From NCBI GenBank assembly GCA_035048815.1, contig JAUCBN010000034.1, positions 9,836,737-9,900,736 on the forward strand: DNA of 64,000 bases, given 5' to 3'. Within the stretch, counting starts at the first letter, position 1; each line of letters opens with the position of its first letter. Below the pieces are notes generated by a model. The model was not told where the DNA came from. It saw only the letters and a list, made by a program, of their open reading frames with translations, and did not search any database. The translations under genes and the position numbers were made by a program. This stretch comes from Abelmoschus esculentus (lineage: Eukaryota; Streptophyta; Magnoliopsida; Malvales; Malvaceae). This document shows, piece by piece, positions 59,843-64,000 of the stretch.

Positions 59843-60378
59843 TTCGAGGATACAACTGCAAATTCATCGATATCTTTTCCGAGTAAAAAAGGGAAGATGC
59901 TTACTCACTAATATGCAATTAATTGCAGTCTTCTAATAACCTAATCACATTAAATTTGAATATTTTTTTTATATTTTAGGATTTAGATTTATTTTTCGCA
60001 TTTATTTTCAGTTAATTTGTTTTCTTAATCATTAGTATGATTTTCTTTATTCATATTTTTTTCTTAGGTCTAGTAAAAAAGGATTATGAATTAATAACCA
60101 ACCCACATGGAAGCTCGTTATCTACCTAAGCATCAAGAAAACATAGTTCTAGGCAGCAAAATTCTCGCCCAAATTTAATCCCGCCTAGATTACAGTGTCA
60201 ATTGCTGCCAGCTGGGGAAGCATCGCTTGTACGCCATCAGCGGAAATAATCATGCCGCTCCCTTAAACGACATGCCCGTTCATGCCTTTAAATACAAATC
60301 CTTCAACCGGTTACGATTTCATTTCCCTTCATCTTTTCCATTTCCTTCATCTATAAATTCTTCTTCTTCAAGAAAACC

Positions 60379-61683
60379 ATGTCAAATCAAAGACAGAATC
60401 ACCCTACTACTACGGTAGACCCAACGACTAAGTTCAGGTGTTTTGCCACAGTCGACGTCGAATTACAACAACAACTTCAAATCTCTATAAGTATGGGAAG
60501 AATAAGGATTCCATTACACCATAGCTGACGATCTTGGTATTGAAGCATTTATACTCTCTAAAATCACATTCCAGAGATGGCAGCAATTGCGAAGCAACTT
60601 GAGCAGGCGAATGCAGATTGAGTCCAGGAATTCTATGCTCATTGACCCCTACCCAACGACCTGTATATCTACGTCCTAGGCCAAGACATTCCAATCGCTG
60701 ACGTGACAATCAATGCCTTCTTCTTTCTACACATCCAAGAAGACGAGCACCTCGTCTTTATCTCAGCATTGACAACCGCAGATTTTGAGATAATGAAGAA
60801 CGAGTTGTGTGTGGCTGGATCATAATGGAATACCAAAAAACATCGCGACTCTATCATGTACCGCGACCTGTGACCAAAACCAAACTGTGTAATAAATTCA
60901 TAAAAAGGTGTCTGCTGCCGATATCCCATAACCAGACAGTGGACCGACCAAGGCTTACGTTCATTTGTTCCATCTTCCACAATCAATGAATAGACGTCGA
61001 TCGCAATCAGTGAGCAAAATTTTAAATGCTCTGCCAAGGATAGATGTAGGTTATACTTTCCTTGTCTTATCAATTGTCTTTGCTGTCTAGAGTGGGTGCC
61101 TCTACTGCCAACTGATTAGTTCACACTAGTTAAAAAGTGGTGGACCAGGAAGATATACATGAAATGAATGCAAGTTGAGGATGTTGCTCCTCAAGCTTTT
61201 TTTGCACCAACTGCATCCGTAGAACCCTTCGGTGCAGCAGGACCAATAGAAGTAAAAGCAGAAAGAGTACTAAAATTATTGCAACAAATGGTAAAAAGGT
61301 AGCTGGCCTTCATAGAGTATGTCCCAAACTTCAATGCAACAATCATTACCATTATACAAGAAAAGTTTCTAGATTATGCTACAAATTTCCCCCACTTCAA
61401 AGTGGATATGACTACACCTGCACCAGCAGTACCACCGTCTGTAGCATCAGCCTTTACCTTTGCCATCGTACCCTTAAATCCCTCTCTAGCTGCCAAAACT
61501 ATCGCCATAGCAACTGAGCCCTTCAGTGTCACGACAAACTCAGTAGTTGAGTTCCTGAAGATGTACTTCACCAATAGAGGATCTACAAATGAAGACTTCA
61601 ATCCCTTCGATCGGAGCAAATCTTCAGAAGAAGATCTTGATTCTCTATCGCGAGCAGCGAAGGAGTTCATGAAGCAACTATAA
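60379..61683 (+). pseudogene. Element 2 ORF2, plant 'putative transposon protein' type
   Basis: The frame opens MSNQRQNHPTTTVDPTTK. Homology with ORF2 of element 1 is clear across frameshifts: WEE*GFHYTIADDLGIEAF, QEFYAH, FLHIQEDEHLVF and PITRQW correspond to WEE*GFQHSDEENFGIEHY, REFYAH and SHNSTVD. The TAA at 60503-60505 is at the same place as in element 1. The last frame (61402-61683) is a Pro/Ala/Ser-rich tail ending in RAAKEFMKQL. From 61684 to 62010 no coding is seen. Confidence 0.65.
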
Positions 61684-62015
61684 TCCAGCAAGAAAAGGAA
61701 GACAACAACCACTGCAGCCATCACCATCGACATTGACGAGGAAGTCGGGCAACAACCACCCCCATAAACGAGCCCAACCTCTGAGATCATCCAAGAAACC
61801 TATTGTTAGCCCACTGAGAGCAACACATCCGCCACTATGGAGCCATCAAAAACTGGTCATCGACAACGACTCCGATGATTATTTTGAATTTGTTGTGATC
61901 TAAGGTGGTAGCATTTTCATATTTTTCCTTTTCTTTTTCTTTTTAATTTCTCTTATTTTATGTTTTCTCTTTTTCTCTTTTTATATTTTCATGCATCGAG
62001 GACAATGAATGACTT

Positions 62016-62028
62016 GAGTTTGGGGGAG
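62016..62028 (+). other. Polypurine tract of element 2
   Basis: GAGTTTGGGGGAG, preceded by GCATCGAGGACAATG, matches the tract of element 1 at 23-8 and its flank. Confidence 0.75.
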
Positions 62029-62118
62029 CATTATTCCACTTTTGTACTTGTAATTATATTTGCAAATGTATGGAAATATTTTTTGTTTTATCGATAATTT
62101 TCTAAATTTATCTTAATT

Positions 62119-62446
62119 TAAGTTTTATTAATGCAATTTCAAGATCTATAGTTTTTTCACTCTTGGTACTTACTCTTTCTTACGAGCTCGGAAGATAAGT
62201 TTGAGAGAAAAAAACCTAATTATCTAGACTAGGGATAGTTAGGCTCATGAAATGAGTGGATATGGTCTTTGCTCTTGGGTATTGGCTAATCCGACTTAGA
62301 GATAAGGCAACCAGGATTTTAGCGACTAATAGGAAACATATCATCGGTTGTTGCTCACCATTGATTTACACCTAGAGGTACCATCAAGACAGGACCTTCA
62401 ATAGTACACCGAATTAGAGAAAAAGAGGGGTCAATAAAGGATGCTC
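62119..62446 (+). repeat. Family B LTR fragment (3' LTR of element 2)
   Basis: The segment from TTTTATTAATGCAA to AAGGATGCTC aligns in reverse complement with 38900-38580 of the family B solo LTR. The first half of the LTR is missing or replaced, and the last part is cut off by the insertion at 62447. Confidence 0.75.
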
Positions 62447-64000
62447 TGTAACCCCTTAATTTTAATTTAAGGAGTACGGTAGGTTAAAACTGTTACTTTT
62501 AAAACTTTCGTGTCAAGTAATTACAAAAAGTGATTTAAAAACCAAATTTTTAAATCAAAAGATAAAAATACGATAAAAAAAATAAATATTCTTATTTAAA
62601 ATTAACAAATTTGAATAACTGGTTTTATGCATAAGGTTTAAATACGTCTTAATCCCTAATAATCCCAAAATAAAAATATCTGTAAATAATTGTACTAATA
62701 ATAATAAACCGTATCCGAGAGAAATCTCTGAGTACCAACTCCTATGGCCAGATATCTAAAAGAAAATAAAAACTAAAAGAATGAGCTATAAAGTGCAGTG
62801 TGTCTCTAAAGTGCAGACAAACATCACGATAACACTCAGTTCACAATCACCGATAAAATATATATCTTCGCAATACATAAACACATAGAGTGATGAATGC
62901 AATGTCACAGAGAATTCAGTTCCATACTCCGTACGCCAAATATAGTGGTGGCTAAACCAACTAATCGCTGTGGAGGTAGTTCCCCAGAACCCCTCACCCA
63001 TTATTTCACCAAAACGCTGTGTGGTAAAACCACCTTCCTCCGTACAATCCCACCCTATGCACATACTATGCAATCAATGTCACAGTTCTCAAAAGTCTCA
63101 TCACAAATATAGATGATGAATGCAATATCACAAAGAATGCAATCCCATACTTTGAACGCCAAATATAGAGGTGGCTAAACCAACCGATTGTTGTGGAGGT
63201 GGTTCCCCAGAACCCCTCACCCCCTTATTTCATCAAAACGCTGTGTGGTAAAACCACCTTCCTCCGTACAATCCCACCTCGTGCACATGCTATACAATTA
63301 ATGTCACAGATCTCAAAAATCTCATCACAGATATTCGTATAGAATACGAAGCACACAGTTTAGATAATTTGATCACAGTCTCACAGGATAACTCAAGGTC
63401 ACAATCACATAGTATGTTTAATATCACAGTGTCACAGTAAACAGATAATCACAGAACACAAAAAAAATATAGCACCACTAAGAGAACACACCTTAGCCAA
63501 AGCGACTCAAATTATCGAATAACATGGTTTTGAACTTGAACAAAAATAAAGACTAAAAACATAAACTTCAGAGAATCTTGATGAAAGAAAATAATGTAGG
63601 GTTTTCCTTTAGACCATAATATTTATTTATAGAGAAATAAATAATTAATTCCAATTAGAATTAAAATTCTATTAGATAAATATAATTAATATAAAAAAAG
63701 GTTGTATAATTTCAATGAGATTTCTTTTCTCTATCTGAGACTTTATATAATATATGATATTAAGTAAAATTTTTTGATAAAACAATAATTAAAATAAAAT
63801 AATATTTTTAATAAATAAATTAATTGTAGATAAACTATTAATAAAAAATAATTAATCTCAGTAAAAATAAAATTCAATTTAAAAGCAAATTAGTTATCCA
63901 AAAGTCATCAAATCACTTTAACTTTTAATCATTAAATTCACATTTAAAACTTCAAAAATTTTATAATCTTATCTAAAATTTTTTCCCTTAAATTTAGAAA
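62447..64000 (-). mobile_element. Tekay-like LTR running off the window
   Basis: It begins TGTAACCCCTTAATTT directly after the broken family B LTR (left flank TGCTC). Internally, GAGCTATAAAGTGCAG near 62784 resembles the 27620 fragment near 28005, and a minus-strand TATA-like CTATAAATAAATA lies near 63626-63638. The right end and TSD are outside the window. Confidence 0.55.
62892..63337. repeat. 223-bp tandem duplication
   Basis: Copies 62892-63114 and 63115-63337 share most bases, including GTTCCCCAGAACCCCTCACC and CGCTGTGTGGTAAAACCACC, with scattered substitutions. They lie inside the Tekay-like LTR. Confidence 0.9.

Larger units (their letters stand above)
53539..62446 (+). mobile_element. 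Non-autonomous Athila-like element 2 with two nested LTRs
   Basis: The order is primer binding site (53539-53556), gag, nested family A LTR (54669-55897), rest of gag, protease, nested Tekay-type LTR (57374-59842), ORF2 (60379-61683), polypurine tract (62016-62028) and a family B LTR fragment cut at 62446. The intrinsic internal length is roughly 4.8 kb. As in element 1, no reverse transcriptase or integrase is present, so this is a recurrent design and not one accidental deletion. The 5' LTR is not recognisable. Confidence 0.8.

Noticed and set aside
62786..63073. 95-aa minus-strand ORF
   Set aside because: It falls in the tandemly duplicated LTR segment and is not preserved in the second copy.

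Overview
This is a repeat-dense stretch of plant nuclear DNA. It is AT-rich, has intron-containing genes with GT-AG splice sites, and is mostly LTR retrotransposon material in nested layers. The style of the Athila-like, Tekay-like and plant-mobile-domain repeats suggests a eudicot, most likely Malvaceae such as cotton (Gossypium). That is recognition from memory, not a database result.

Two genes look intact. (1) A 2-oxoglutarate/Fe(II)-dependent dioxygenase on the minus strand has coding exons 21315-20443 and 20365-20120 (372 aa), a 5'-UTR intron and a TATA box. (2) VPS37, a subunit of the ESCRT-I endosomal sorting complex, lies on the plus strand in seven exons between 44407 and 49762 (232 aa). 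Its 3.2 kb first intron is filled with degenerate Ty1/copia DNA. The two genes are unrelated in function and are simply islands among repeats.

Layout. 1-5101: minus-strand Athila-like element (gag, protease and a second ORF, no reverse transcriptase or integrase), inserted in the 3' end of a Tekay/Del-type LTR (5102-5574). 6816-13260: a chromovirus integrase relic, split by a Tekay-type solo LTR (8179-13155, TSD GAGAA), itself split by an Athila-like solo LTR (11393-12705, TSD TTGAG). 13260-20119: old AT-rich DNA with a second chromovirus integrase/chromodomain relic at 18040-18660. 20120-21500: dioxygenase gene. 21600-28735: decayed repeats and a Tekay-like LTR fragment. 28906-31084: a plant-mobile-domain pseudogene converging on a truncated Mutator-like (MULE) transposase, with four AACGCC...GGCGTT-type hairpins beyond it. 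33784-34966: direct duplication. 37022-37156: a short SINE with an 18-bp target-site duplication. 37823-43110: a SIRE/Maximus-like copia relic holding only gag, with another solo LTR (38262-39597) in its 3' LTR. 44407-50002: VPS37. 50650-52573: a Tat/Ogre-like LTR. 53539-62446: a second Athila-like non-autonomous element on the plus strand, interrupted by a truncated Athila-like LTR (54669-55897) and a Tekay-type LTR (57374-59842), then broken by a further Tekay-like LTR (62447 to the window end).

Points of most interest: the repeated gag-protease-ORF2 design without polymerase and a stop codon shared by both ORF2 copies; TATCGATA-type palindrome arrays recurring in LTRs of unrelated families; the MULE/plant-mobile-domain pair with its hairpin series; a long inverted copia repeat inside VPS37 intron 1; and an upstream ORF overlapping the dioxygenase start codon.
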